A DNA stretch of 64,000 nucleotides from contig WTXI01000001.1 of NCBI GenBank assembly GCA_022376515.1, positions 806,001 to 870,000 of the forward strand, read 5' to 3'. Positions 21,299-32,920 of the stretch are shown piece by piece. Position numbers and translations under genes: made by a program. Below the pieces are notes generated by a model, which saw nothing but the letters and a program-made list of their open reading frames with translations, was not told the DNA's origin and ran no database searches. Source of the DNA: Lactifluus volemus (taxonomy: Eukaryota; Basidiomycota; Agaricomycetes; Russulales; Russulaceae). Positions within the stretch are counted from its first letter, which is position 1; every line of letters starts with the position of its first letter.

Positions 21299-23251
21299 CT
21301 AATGGGACGAGCGATAGCGCGTAGACCCATCCCCACGACCATGTGCTCGTCTGTCAGTCGCCGACCGGACCCGTCGGGTGGTCCACGCAGATACGCTTCC
21401 GGGCTCCGACGAATCAATATTTGTGCGCTCCAACAAGCTTTCGAGCCCCGTCGTCGCATTGTCCATCCGAGTCTGGCCCGGATTAATGCCAGCGCCAAGC
21501 AGGCCAGTAGGACGTACAGGCGAGGCGGTAGGTGACCAATCCATCGCGTCGTCTTCATCGTCTTCCCGTGAATGCATCTCAGCATCGCGCGATTGCGAAG
21601 AGGGAAGAAGAGGCACGGGGCCTGTCGACTGTAGTGTTGGTGGTGGTGGGAGAAAAGATGCTGGTCTGAGAGAGGGGTGGCCGAAGACGGGGCGGCCTGA
21701 TGGTGGCGGTACTGCTGCTGCTGCTGCTGCGTGACGCGTGCGTGGCGCGGTGGAGGAGAGGGAGAGATAGTCAAAGCGTGCGGTGTGCGAGAAGGTTGGT
21801 GGTGATGTGGTTGAGGCGGATGTGTGTGGAGCGGGAGGAGGAGGACTAGAAGGGCGTGAGGCGGTGCCGGTGGCGGGTGTACCGGCACGGGAGGTGGTGG
21901 TGTCTATGAGACGCACGGCTGGCGCACGGTGGAGGCGAAGGGTGAGGAAGGAGTAGACGGATGTCTGGGAGGGTAGAAAGGGGGTTCGCCATGTGAGATG
22001 CGGAGGACGAAATGTGGTTTACTCACGAATACTTCAAAGCATAACGCAAAGCCAAAGAAGATGAGGCTGCTAATCGAGGCAGGGCTGGAATGCAGGGACA
22101 GGTAGTCCATGGAAGGGCGGTACCAGGACACAGAAATGAGGATTGCCGTGAACATTCTCATCAACCACGCCGCGGCCTGCAGTGACTATGGAACAGTGTA
22201 GAATCATTAGATCCCCACACAGATCGGAACCAAAAGGCTCACAGTGTATCGTTCTCTGCCTCGCACACGTACTTTTCTGCCCTGAAGCTCTGCTCTTCGG
22301 AATGATGCATAGGTAGGTAACCAAGCTGTCCAGAGTATAGACGAGAGGACGAAAATAGGAAGTGATGGAATGAGGAAGCTCCTCTCCGGAGGTAGTGCCA
22401 AACGGCCCAAAACTCCTGGTGACGGGGGACTCGGTCAAGCTCGAGCCCCAAATAGAACGTCCGATGTACGCACCAGCTACGTCAACAGATATCGATCCGA
22501 GTAAGGTGGTTGCCCACAAGACCCCGCGCGCAGTCCACCATCGCAGCTCGCGGTTCAGCTTGTGCCGGTCCATGTTTGACAAACAGACCTGGCGCCGGGT
22601 GTCTTTCTTCTTGCTCTCATTGAGCCATGAACCGAGCGCGTTCGAGCGCGCCATAACATCTTTCTTGCGGATCTCCTCTTCGACGAGGGGTGCGCATGTA
22701 TCGCAGACGGGAGGATAGCGGGCGTAGATTGAATCTTTGTAGGCTGTGAAGCCCGCGAGCCGAGGTGCGTAATCAGGGTCCTGTGTGGCCAACGCGACGC
22801 GGTGGTTAAGAAATCATGAGCAAAGTTGAGAATTGAGAAAGACTGCGGGCAGGCGGGTAGCGCACGTCATCTGAGGGCGGAAGATAGCTCGACAGGAGAC
22901 TGACGACGAGTCTCTGGTTGGATTGACATGTGGTGCAGAAGGGGGCATTGCCAAAAGTTGTGAGGAGGCGATCCTTTCGTGGTGATGCTGCGACGGGGAT
23001 TCAACACTTAGAGGTAGTGAAGACAAGTGATAGAACAGACAGAACGCACCGCGTCGAGCAAACGATTTGCGGTTTAAAGACTCATCGTGCATGGCAGGGT
23101 CATCGGAGAGGATGACCATGTTCGAATCATAACGGTTCCAGCAAGAACAATGAGGACAAAGAAATGAGAGGGGCTGATGGGGTGGGGGTGAAATGGTAGT
23201 CTGGCAGAAGAAACAGACTATGGGAGTTTGTCGACGCAAAATTGTACCCAT
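21299..23251 (-). CDS. IMA1: Ima1-type inner nuclear membrane protein
   Basis: Ima1/Samp1/NET5 proteins sit in the inner nuclear membrane and help couple chromatin or the cytoskeleton to the envelope. The N-terminal Ima1_N zinc-binding module is clear: CFFCQTTI, FLCPHCSCWNRYD, ILSDDPAMHDESLNRKSFAR, then a second CxxC pair (FCTTC-like region and VCDTC in YPPVCDTCAPLVEEEI). Four hydrophobic segments follow (RGVLWATTLLGSISVDVAG; SLPIFVLSSILWTAWLP; MRMFTAILISVSWY; SISSLIFFGFALCFEVF). The C-terminal third is Pro/Ser-rich, includes a poly-Ala tract coded by a CTG/CAG repeat (21713-21730) and ends before TAG at 21299-21301. An apparent frame break at 22420-22470 is resolved by a 56-nt intron (22418-22473, GTGCGT...CACCAG). 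Start ATG at 23251. Confidence 0.88.
21713..21730. repeat. CTG trinucleotide repeat inside Ima1 coding region
   Basis: Six CTG units on the plus strand encode a run of Ala on the minus strand just before VPPPSGRPV. Such runs are prone to length change. Confidence 0.8.
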
Positions 23252-24178
23252 GAGCGTTGAGGTCGAGGTTGAGGTCGAGTTATCGAGGTCGGGTCATACA
23301 CAACACGGTCTACACCGGGCCGGGGCATCACGTCAGAGGCGTAAGTTAGTTCCCTTTCGCGCAAATATACTGTAGAGCAGCTAACAAATACATTCGTTAA
23401 GGAGTACACAACAGATGTCACGCAACCATTTCTCGGTTCAAGCGCATATGGCAAGACCAAGGTTGGACTTGGATGCACCTCAACGTGTTCGATGCTCGCA
23501 CGGCGTCGTCACGTTTACTTGACTGTCGCTTGCAGGCTCTTTATTGGTGCGTCGCTCACAGATTGCGTAAAGACATCAATAATATAGAGATCCATTTGAA
23601 TGACTTGCCCAACACCTATACGCAAACTTGTCGTCCTGTTTGGATTATACATTTTTTCATTTTACACAACCATCGGGCTCTCGAATACCGCTATACTTCC
23701 TACGGCATGTTGACATCGCCATTGGTGGGTGCAGCCCACACTTGACTGAGTTATACTCTGGTGACAATCCTCCACAGACCAATATGGCTTACTCCTGGAA
23801 CTGCCAAAGGCCGTCTCGGCCCCTCATGCATCCCTACGTGTTACCGGTGTCCAGGTCGGAATCGTATAATCCACGTGTGTTGCCGCGTGAGGTGTAAGTC
23901 GAAGACGAGGAAGAAACTGTCCAGAGAACTGGATCAATTTGTTTTCCGGCCAAGTCGGAGTTAGACCTGCCAGTTGTCCGGGTCGAGCGGAGCTCAGGAA
24001 GATGGAATGGCAGCGGCAAAGATACCAAAGAAGAAAGGAGAGCATATTATCGAGCACAAAAGACGCAAGTGCTGGTTCCTTGACGGAATGAGCAAACAAG
24101 GGTCGGGGATAGGCTTACCGATATTAAGGTAGTGAGTGGTGATATATTACATAAATACACACTTTTCATCATTCTGTC
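23252..24178. other. Divergent intergenic region, IMA1 / KRE6
   Basis: About 930 bp. Directly upstream of the IMA1 start (23254-23292) lies a degenerate repeat of GAGGTCGAGGTT units. The KRE6 side has an AT-rich TATATTACATAAATAC segment at about 24143-24158, some 30 bp before its start, which may be a TATA-like element. Short frames in between (for example 23473-23745) have no coding character. Confidence 0.5.
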
Positions 24179-26579
24179 ATGTCCTCCTCGCAACTATCTT
24201 CGAGGAAATATTATGCCGCCGACCTAGACGCCCCTTCGACAGCAAACCTTCTCACTCCTTCAAATCAGCAGAGCGTGCAGGCCGCGCTCTTACAGGGTCC
24301 AAAAATGATTCGCTCCACCTTCAGTTCTACTTCCTTGGTCGGTTTATTTTCATTCTCCCTGTCCCGCTTACCCCTCGCCTCACCAATTATTAGAATGAGT
24401 CCCCTTATCCATCAACTGCAGCTAGCAGGTCCACCTTGTTACCCTCAATATCCGACAAGGTAACAGTCAAAACAAAATATGTCCCCCAGACCATCCTCTC
24501 TCATCTCTTTATCTTCTCAGTTTTCTCTATCTCCCGATCCTGCATCCTGGGGGTCTGACCTTTCTCCCAATAACACCGAACCTGACGACTATCTTCACAA
24601 CCCGGACCCAAGACGCGACAGGGAGTACGACCGGGGAGGAAACATTTTCACCTGTCGTGGTCTTTCCAATCTCGGCTGTCTCGCCCTTTTGATTACCGCC
24701 CTCATCGCTTTATTGTTTGTCTTCTTTATCTGGTGTAAACTTCCCTACCATTTCATTTATAAAATCGCTCTACAGTGCCGGCTATCCCATTATCACCTTT
24801 TTCACAAGGGGTCACCCGTCCAGGCAAGGTGGATTCAACTTCGGAGGAGTAAATAGTTCAGGACAAGTCAAGTTACCCGCTCAAAATTTCCCTCAGTTTC
24901 GCTGACTTGTTCTCCAGGTTCCTCAGATCAGCGGTGAACGGAGTCTCATCGACGCTGACACCCCTCAACATCTATGGACTCGTCCCTCCTACCACGATTC
25001 GTCTCAAGAACTTCAGCTGGTGTTCTCTGACGAGTTCAATGTCGATGGTCGAACTTTCTGGCCTGGCGATGACCCATTTTGGGAGGCTGTCGACTTGCAT
25101 TACTGGGAAACGAATAACCTCGAGTGGTTGAAACCCCATGCGATCACGACAAAGAACGGTGCACTCGAGATCACTTTCAGCGACCAGCCGAGCAACGGTC
25201 TACAATATACCAGTGGTATGATGACGACATGGAACAAATTTTGTTTCACAGGCGGCCTGATCGAAACTAGCGTCACCTTACCTGGAGCGAACAACGTTGC
25301 CGGCATGTGGCCTGCCGTCTGGACTATGGGAAACCTGGGTCGCGCTGGATATGGGGCTTCTCTTGAGGGTCTCGTACGTATCCATATCTCCCCTCCGACT
25401 GATTGACATGAACGTTCAAACCCCACTCTACCAGTGGCCGTATGTATATGACTCGTGTGATGTGGGAACACTGGCCAATCAGACTAAAGACGGCCTGCCA
25501 ATCGCCGCGACTGAGAATGGAGATCCCTATAACAACAATATTCTCTCGTTTCTCCCAGGCCAGCGATTATCTCGTTGTACATGTCCAGGTGAATCCCATC
25601 CTGGACCTGTACACTCGGATGGGACGTATGTGGGGAGGTCTGCACCGGAAATCGATGTTTTCGAGGCAACAGTATGTGTAATGATGGGAACTTGATCCCT
25701 GCTGATGTAGACGTCGTGCTCTTCCAGATTTCTACAGACCAAACTACCGGCGTTAAAACGGGCCATGTCTCTCAATCTGCTCAATTTGCCGTGAGCATAT
25801 CCGTTGTTGTCCCACCCTCAAAACTTACACATCACCTTAGCCATTCAACAATGGCTATAACTGGCCATACCAGACTGAATCCATCATATATAACTCAACT
25901 GCAACGGAGATCAATCCGTACAAGGGTGGCGTGCTCCAGCAAGCCGTGTCTGCGCTTACGGATACAGATCAGACCGCGTACCAGCTGAATGGAGGACGCT
26001 TTTCCGTTTACGGTTTCGAATACTCACCTGGGACGGACAATGCTGTATGTACTGTTCCATTCACAATGGCCTTCTGACTGAGCCTGGCCAGTACATTTCT
26101 TGGATATCAGGCAACAAGACAAGTTGGACATTACTGAGCGCTGGCATGGGTGCGGATTCGACGGTCGAGATCAGTCAGAGGCCTATCTCCCAGGAACCAA
26201 TGGTATGTAGTCTTGGGACCAGTATGCTGCCCGCACTGAAACGGTTGCAAGTACGTTATCCTCAACGTGGGCATGTCAAAGAATTTTGGTGTGATAGACT
26301 TCGACCAATTATCATTCCCGGTCGTCATGCGAGTCGATTATGTCCGTATCTACCAACGGAAAGACCAAATTAACATTGGTTGTGACCCGAAGGCATTTCC
26401 GACGATGTCGTATATCAATCAGTCAGTGGATCCGTTTTTTTCCCCCTTAGATATGTTCCTTTGACTGAACACTCTGCTGCCGAAGGTATCTTGAAGCGTA
26501 CACCAACCCCAATTTGACGACGTGGCGGGGTGATTTCGGTCAGTCGTTCCCAAAGAATAAGTTCCTCGGTCAGTGCTAG
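24179..26579 (+). CDS. KRE6: Kre6/Skn1-type GH16 protein for beta-1,6-glucan synthesis
   Basis: Kre6/Skn1 proteins are type II membrane proteins of the secretory pathway required for wall beta-1,6-glucan. The cytosolic N-terminus (MSSSQLSSRKYYAADLDAP) is followed by a Ser/Pro-rich region and one membrane helix (NLGCLALLITALIALLFVFF). The lumenal GH16 domain has LVFSDEFNVDGRTFWPGDDP, FWEAVDLHYWETNNLEW, GMMTTWNKFCFTGGLIE, WPAVWTMGNLGRAGYGAS, the catalytic ExDxxE as APEIDVFEAT (about 25645), then SWISGNKTSWTL, YVILNVGMSKNFG, VDYVRIYQ and YLEAYTNPNLTTW, ending at TAG 26577-26579. About eight introns are implied; the break at 26203-26251 is a normal 49-nt intron. All hallmark residues of the family appear present. 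Confidence 0.9.
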
Positions 26580-27256
26580 TTCGCGTCCGAAGGACGTTGT
26601 GCCGCTTGTTTTGCCGTATTCGGCTTATAGACCACGTCATCTGTTGGCATTGCTATCGCTGCATCCATTCTCTCATCCTGTCTTATTACCCTGTCAATTC
26701 GCCAGAGAAACCGGACGCTTGCCACGTGCGCTGGTTTTTGCTACATTCTTCTTTACTGCGTATTAAACTCTGCAGTACTGTGATTATATCCTGTCATGTC
26801 CCCCAACCCCACGACCAGGTTGCATTTTTAATGTTGTGCATGAACCTTTTTTATTTTTATTCCTTTCATTTGTGACGCTTTCTGATACACAACATATTAT
26901 TCACTCCGTACATTCACCGTCGCCTGGCGTGGCTTACTTAGAGAGTGTTCGAGACTGTCAACTGTTAATGTATGTCGACCATCGCTTCCGTGTGAATAAA
27001 GGAGCTTGATGGACAGGTTTTGTTGCTCCGCTCACGCCTCAAACCGTGAAAATAATTATAGCCTGTACCAACAGCCTCATTGAAAAGTAGCAAAAGAGAG
27101 TCAAATGCGAGGTGGAGACACACTAGATGGTTTTGCTCGGCTTGTGCCCCTCCGGATGTGTAGAATAGAATGTGTACAAGCGCCGTGATGATGATGCTAA
27201 AGTACTTGATACCCCCCGACAGCCTTCCCCACACGGTTTACTCTTTCCCACGAATG
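26580..27256. other. Convergent intergenic region
   Basis: About 680 bp between the 3' ends of KRE6 and UBE2O. A minus-strand frame (26965-27234) lies immediately beyond the UBE2O stop and is more likely its 3' untranslated region. Nothing else recognised. Confidence 0.45.
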
Positions 27257-30200
27257 CTATGGAGTAGGAGCCCGCTGCAGCAGTTCCAGCTTTGCCAATG
27301 TTCGCTCGAGTGTGATGATGCCGCCCTGGGTTAGCCTGGGCACCGCGAGCTCTCGATCGCGATCACCTCCCCAAGACGGGGACGAGGGCGCCGGTGGTGG
27401 CGGCAGTGGCGGCGGTGGCGACGACTGCGGTTCTCCTCCTCGGCTCTTCTCGACCAGCGCGCGGGCGTCGCAGAGCACTTTGGCGAGCCGGCCGTGCTTG
27501 TGATAAAGCCAGTCTATTTCGGATTCGAGTGAGCCAAGCGGGATTTCGAGCGCGCGACGGACAAAGCCGCGCGAGAGCACGTAGGCTTTTTCGTTGTAGA
27601 GGCGGCTATTGATGATGCCCTCCTCCGTACCACGGAGCTTGTCGTAAGCAGGCTCGCAAAACCAACTTTTGTATATATATATTTTCCCGCTATCGAGTCA
27701 AAACACAGAGTATCGGATGGACGTAGGTACGTACGGTTCTTTCACTAGGACGAGACCCTGGATGGAAACTAGGGCTTGTAGCAGTGATGACCTAGAGGGA
27801 CTCCACGATTCATTTCGGTCTCCTGCCCAAGTGCCGAGTATTGATAAGCAGACTTTTCCTTCCTCATATAGGTTTCTGGAGTGAATAGGTGAATAGAGCG
27901 CTTTAATTTGCAAGAATGAAGCCAACTTACGGGTTGACTGAGAGAATCACATGAGCAGGTTTCAGCGTTAAAATAAAATAAAAAAAACACATGACACACC
28001 TCGGCCGTTCCCGTTCGTCCAACTGAGGAAGTGAGCTATAGGAGGACTTTGCGGAAAGTCCGAGTCCAACATCCAATCAATCACAAATGGCGCATCTTCA
28101 TATGGCGTATTTTCTGGACCGATAATGAGGGAACGGAGTAGGTCTGACCTGTCTTCATATGCTCGTACGACGATCGATTCTATCTCGGATCTTTAGCCAA
28201 TTACTGTAGTTCTAAAAGGATAGATGACAAACCTGGCAAGCTGGTGGACAAGGCGCGATATTCTTTTTGTAACCTTGTTAAGAAATTGCGAGAGGGTTGT
28301 GATGGTGTCGAGTTGTAGAATGCATGATCGTGTGGCGCTTCAGGAAGAATTTCAAACCTCTTCCAGTGAGATTCCCTGTCGTCATCTTCGTCGCCCCCGT
28401 TCATGCCAGTCCCATCAATTAGTACGTCCTCCTTTTCGATAACGTCTCTGGGTACGTCAGGGGAGGACGATCGTAAAGTAGATGATGGCACTTGAGAAAC
28501 TGACGCCGTATCCTGTTGATCTGCAGGGACTGCTGTCATCGTCGGAACAATGTGATCCCACCAACTCGTGTGGACCTCGTTGTCCGGCGATTGAATATCT
28601 TCCATCTGCGTATCGCCCTCGACCTCCATACCGAAACTATCTTCCTCGTCAGTTTCTTCCCATTCATCGTTGTCATCGCCGTTGGATTGCGCTTGCCAAA
28701 TCCCGTCTTCGTCCATAGCCCAGACCTCGGTGCCATGGTCGTGAATGTGGTCGTGTTCGGGGTCGCCTTGGGCGGACCCTTCGCCCCAAAGGTCCTCTAG
28801 CTGTTCTAAGGTATCATATAGTCGTGTGAGACGTTCCAAAGGATACTTCGCTACCATGCCATTTGGCAAGGTAACTTCCACGCTGCCATCCAATCCTAGC
28901 TATAGATCGTCAGTTGGCTTGACGGTTCCACGATGAACGATGAGATGGATTGGTACAAACATCGGAAACTTCCCCAAACCAATTCAACGACGTGTCATCT
29001 GGACCAGGCTTACGGATTCTACCTTCGACGATATAATCTGACTCGCGCCGGTGAGCGATATCCATGCCGATGTCCGCCATCATCTTGCGCCATCCGCCAT
29101 AGTGACCATCGGCGTGGACTACAGGTGCCTCCCGTACCCAAGGCTCCACTTCACCTATCCGAGGTACCTTTGGCTTCTCCAAGCCATTAGTAGTACCTTC
29201 GCGGTGGATGAAGACAAAATCACCCCGTCGAACACCTAGGCCGTCAAATGTAGTAGGGGCCACTGCTGACCAGTCATTCGTTCCATGAGGATCGAGCTCG
29301 AGCACGGAAGCTAATTCAGTCTCGCCAGTATCACTGAATCGGACGGTGGCCGTTCTGTCTGCCGCATTAACGCTCTTTACCACAGCTACACGTTTCTCAT
29401 CTTCGCCTTTCCAAAGAACGTGATCGCCAGGCCTCATCGAGGGACAAATCAGCCCAGACAGGCAAGTGAACAAATCCATTGACTTACCAACAGTCATATT
29501 CGTCGGGATTCAGATAAGGAATCAGCTCGGTCGTGAGCACAGTTTCTTTTGAACCATCCTGCCAAAGGACAACCACCGTCGTCTGCGTCTCCCGGACAAC
29601 ATAAACGCGAACTTCAACGATGCCATATGATTCTCCCTCCTTTCCATGTCGAGTGAACGGAAGATTTGAAGGATCTTTCAAAATGACCTTGTCCCCGACA
29701 CGCATCATCCATTCTGCTCTGCTGCGCACCAACTTGAGCTTTCCAAGGTCTTCTCCAGACCAAAAACGAGCCGGACGTGAAATGGTTTGTGCGACCTCAA
29801 CTGGCAGCTGCACCCACTTGAGAGACAACACGGAAACGGAAGGGTAGAGAAACCTTACCGACTGATTGATGGCCAGCCATGAGATGGCCAGAACGCTGTG
29901 CTTCACGTCCACGACTGTATCTGTATTCCCACTGCGGAGTGGTCTTGAGAAGAGTTCGAACAAGCTGCCAACGCTCGCGGGTGGTGGGATAATGTCCTAA
30001 ACATGACGTGACAATTACCTCAGGATTAGCCATGAAGTCACTTACGCTACCCTTCTCTCCAACGGTCAAACGGGAGCTTAATTCTGGCAGCCGGACTAGC
30101 CGTCCATTGGAGACATCCACGACAGCTTCGTCGAAGAGCTTGTATAGATCAGAGTGATAATACCTGAAGCGAGAGGAAGCGACCTTACTTCGACAACCTG

Positions 30201-30818
30201 ATGGAACGTAAGACATATGCAGGGATTGGTGGCAAGAGGGGGCGCACCTGGCCGATCCAATTGTCATAAGCCACATAGTCACCGATATCAACGTCGGCCG
30301 GCGTCTCAATGTCGTTCATACTTTTCCAATCGGTAACGGGTTCACCACTAATCGCGTGTTCGAGACGGCCGTTGACGTCAACACTAGTAATCACTCCGGA
30401 GCGCACATCGTCAATACTCCTCTTGCACAGATCTCCCGGCTGAAACATGCGATCTACAAGAGTAAATTCCGACTCTGGCAAAATTTCGCGGACACCACTG
30501 GGAAAGAAGGACACGCCAACTTCTCCTTTCTCAAGCGGCCTCATCAGTGGGTCATGCTGGTCTTGCGGCGGTGCTGTGTCATCCGAGTCGTGCCAGCATC
30601 TCTGTGAGGGGGTAGAGATGAGCCAAAGGGGAAAGGGGGGTTGTGTGAAGAAGAAAGAGGGATGCAGACCAAAACAATACCGTAAGAGAGAGAATTATTG
30701 CGTTGTACAATATCTTCTTGATAGAACTTGAGAAGGTCAAGGTTAGGCAAGAGGGGGAAGCTATAGGATAACGAGCGTATACCTTTGTGGGTATCTTGGC
30801 CTTTCCATTTGGTGGCAT
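27257..30818 (-). CDS. UBE2O: UBE2O-type E2/E3 hybrid ubiquitin-conjugating enzyme
   Basis: UBE2O is a large E2 that also acts as its own E3 and marks misassembled proteins for degradation. The N-terminus ([12 protein letters not shown], 30818) leads to [11 protein letters not shown] and repeated SH3-like CR modules: [79 protein letters not shown] central acidic region (28500-28760) contains [20 protein letters not shown]. The E2 core follows, with the catalytic Cys in [14 protein letters not shown], then [19 protein letters not shown] and VKEPYVP. The C-terminus ([20 protein letters not shown]) ends in a Pro/Ser-rich segment before the stop at 27257. An alternative upstream Met lies at 30878. 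About ten introns. Divergent from the F-box gene across 117 bp. Confidence 0.87.
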
Positions 30819-30935
30819 ACTGGCGGGATTGAAAGGGAGTAAAAGTCGACTTTGTGGGTGTCCGTGTGTTGTAGGCAAGCCGAGACTTTTGTCGATGCGG
30901 GACCCCCGATCACTTACTTGTCCTCATTCCATGTC
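30819..30935. promoter_or_regulatory. Short bidirectional promoter, UBE2O / F-box
   Basis: Only 117 bp lie between the two start codons. No distinct TATA box; the core promoters must overlap or lie within the 5' untranslated regions. Assigned by position. Confidence 0.4.
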
Positions 30936-32653
30936 ATGCCTTGGCAAGATCTCCCAATAGAGTTAATCCTTCGTATTTTGGAGGCTCTCGACCCATCAAC
31001 TCTTATCGTTTCTAGAGGAGTTAGTCGTCCTTTTATTTACTCTCTATCATCTCTTTCTGACTTGTGGTATCTAGACAAGTCGCCAGTTTAAATCACTGAT
31101 TGATGAAAAGGCTACTCTCCAGTATCGCATCGCTCTCTATGCATCTGGAATGGTAGATGGTCCCCCTGGACAGCTAAACACGTCCGAACGCCTAAGTCTC
31201 CTCAGGAGTTACGAGGCCACCTGGAGAAATTTGGAATGGAACGACCATACATCGTTTCCCGTACCTGAAGGACACTTTGGGAATCTACGGTAATGTCTGG
31301 GCACACAGTAGAGGAAATAAGGGAATCATTTTCGTTCAACTGCCATCTCGTCTTCGTGGTATTCCTATGCGTCGGTGGACACTCGACTTCGACTTCACCA
31401 TACGAGACTTTGGTATCGACCCATCTCAGGATCTACTTGTCACGGTCGAGAACCTGTACGTCTGACTGACTTTTGGAGGAGATCTGACTTACGGTGACCC
31501 TTTGTTAAGCCACCCCGAACCTTGTCAAATCCGGTTGCACACGCTGTCAACTGGCGAAACGCATCCGTTGGCCAGAAATCCAACAAGGCTAGAATACACC
31601 AGGATAGTGCCGGACACACGATCGTATCTTCATACTCCATTCGGGTGAGCGCGGACTACGTTGGAATTTTATTTTTGTACCACGACGACGAAAATGAGTT
31701 GATTGTCTGGAACTGGAAAACGGGTGCCAAATGCCTGGTGAGTACCAGTTAGCGCAATCCCTCTGTTGCGCTTAGCTCGCCGACTTTCTGACACTGACTT
31801 ACTTTCTCAGGTAGCGGGATCGCTCGATATTCTATCCTTCACCTTTCTCGGCCATAGATTCGTCCTGACGTCCGCGTTGGAGTTCGTGCGCCTACACTGC
31901 TACTTTACGACCTCGACCAGAGAGCTGATCGTAGCAAAGACCACACTGACACTCATCTTCTATGCTTCTCATTCCAAACTCGCTGGGTGGATCGGTTATC
32001 CATCTGACATCGGATCCATCACCAGAATGGTCATCAAGTCCCAAGCTGCAGGTACCCTTCCAAACTGCCGGCGATGACCGGATAATTGTCTTGCATCGAC
32101 AACGTCACCACCGAGAAGTTCTCTCTAACCAAACCTTCCTGTTTCCCGCCAGTGCTCTTCTCGAATATGTCAACGACACTCCGATGGAGGGGGGAGGACG
32201 TAACATTGAATGGGAATCTTGGGGCCCACGATGCTGCGATGAACTCGTTCCCGGTCACGGTAGCTGGGATGGGTGGCAGTGTCCGTATTTGGAATGCGCT
32301 ATATCTTTCCAACGGTGGAAATTTTCAACAACAACCCAGTGCTGATCGTTCGGGATCTTTGCCCCCGGCGATATATGAGGGCGAGCGACGTGGAGCGCGA
32401 GGAGAGCAACGCACTTGAGCGGGAGCTGGGATCGCAAGGATCCTGCTCGCGTTCGATTCTAAAGTGTGTGTCCATTCCACCAGGTATCCAGGCCCTCAGC
32501 GGGGTACATCTCATGATCAGTGAAGATGGTATCGTGGTGCTCGAGGTTTGTTGCAGTAAACCTTGCGTCTTTATGGCTGCGCTACTAACGCCGTTGGGTT
32601 TCAGACCGACGCTATCAATGAGATCCGGTTGATTCATCTGCTCACATTTTGAC
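30936..32653 (+). CDS. F-box protein
   Basis: The N-terminus MPWQDLPIELILRILEALDP STLIVSRGVS is a standard F-box, the module that binds Skp1 and brings substrates to an SCF ubiquitin ligase. Next come a helical segment (NTSERLSLLRSYEATWRNLE) and beta-strand-rich repeats (GIPMRRWTLDFDFTIRDFG, DPSQDLLVTVENL, GILFLYHDDENELIVWNWKT, GSLDILSFTFLGHRFVLTS), which resemble the degenerate beta-propeller found behind F-boxes in many basidiomycete proteins. Several short introns separate the pieces, and the last exon encodes a short tail ending IHLLTF with TGA at 32651-32653. The substrate is unknown. Neighbouring UBE2O is also a ubiquitin-pathway gene. Confidence 0.78.
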
Positions 32654-32920
32654 AGTCACCTCGATAGAGGTGATGTACGGCATTTGTGCGAGTGGTTTCT
32701 ACGGGATCTAGGGACCACTGCCTTTTGCTGAGGGAAGGCAGTGTGATGGTGACTAGTGATTGAGTGTACCGCTAGATCGGAATATACTTGTACTTGTGAC
32801 CAGAAAAAATGACGGATGGGGTCATCATCTCGGAGTCAACTCCATCTGTCTACCCATGCCACATCCTCATATAAATACTATTCCTAATCCCTCCACCAAT
32901 TTCCCTCACTTTTGCCCCAC

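Noticed and set aside
21302..21734. Plus-strand frames across the IMA1 tail
   Set aside because: They are antisense shadows of a long well-supported minus-strand exon.
22396..22473. Apparent frame break in IMA1
   Set aside because: A normal 56-nt intron (22418-22473, GTGCGT...CACCAG) restores one continuous frame, so it was not counted with the single-base losses.
26203..26251. Apparent frame break in KRE6 before YVILNVGMSKNFG
   Set aside because: A 49-nt intron with a GTATGT donor joins the two parts in frame.
26965..27234. 89-codon minus-strand frame with hydrophobic start
   Set aside because: Lies directly past the UBE2O stop and is most simply its 3' untranslated region.
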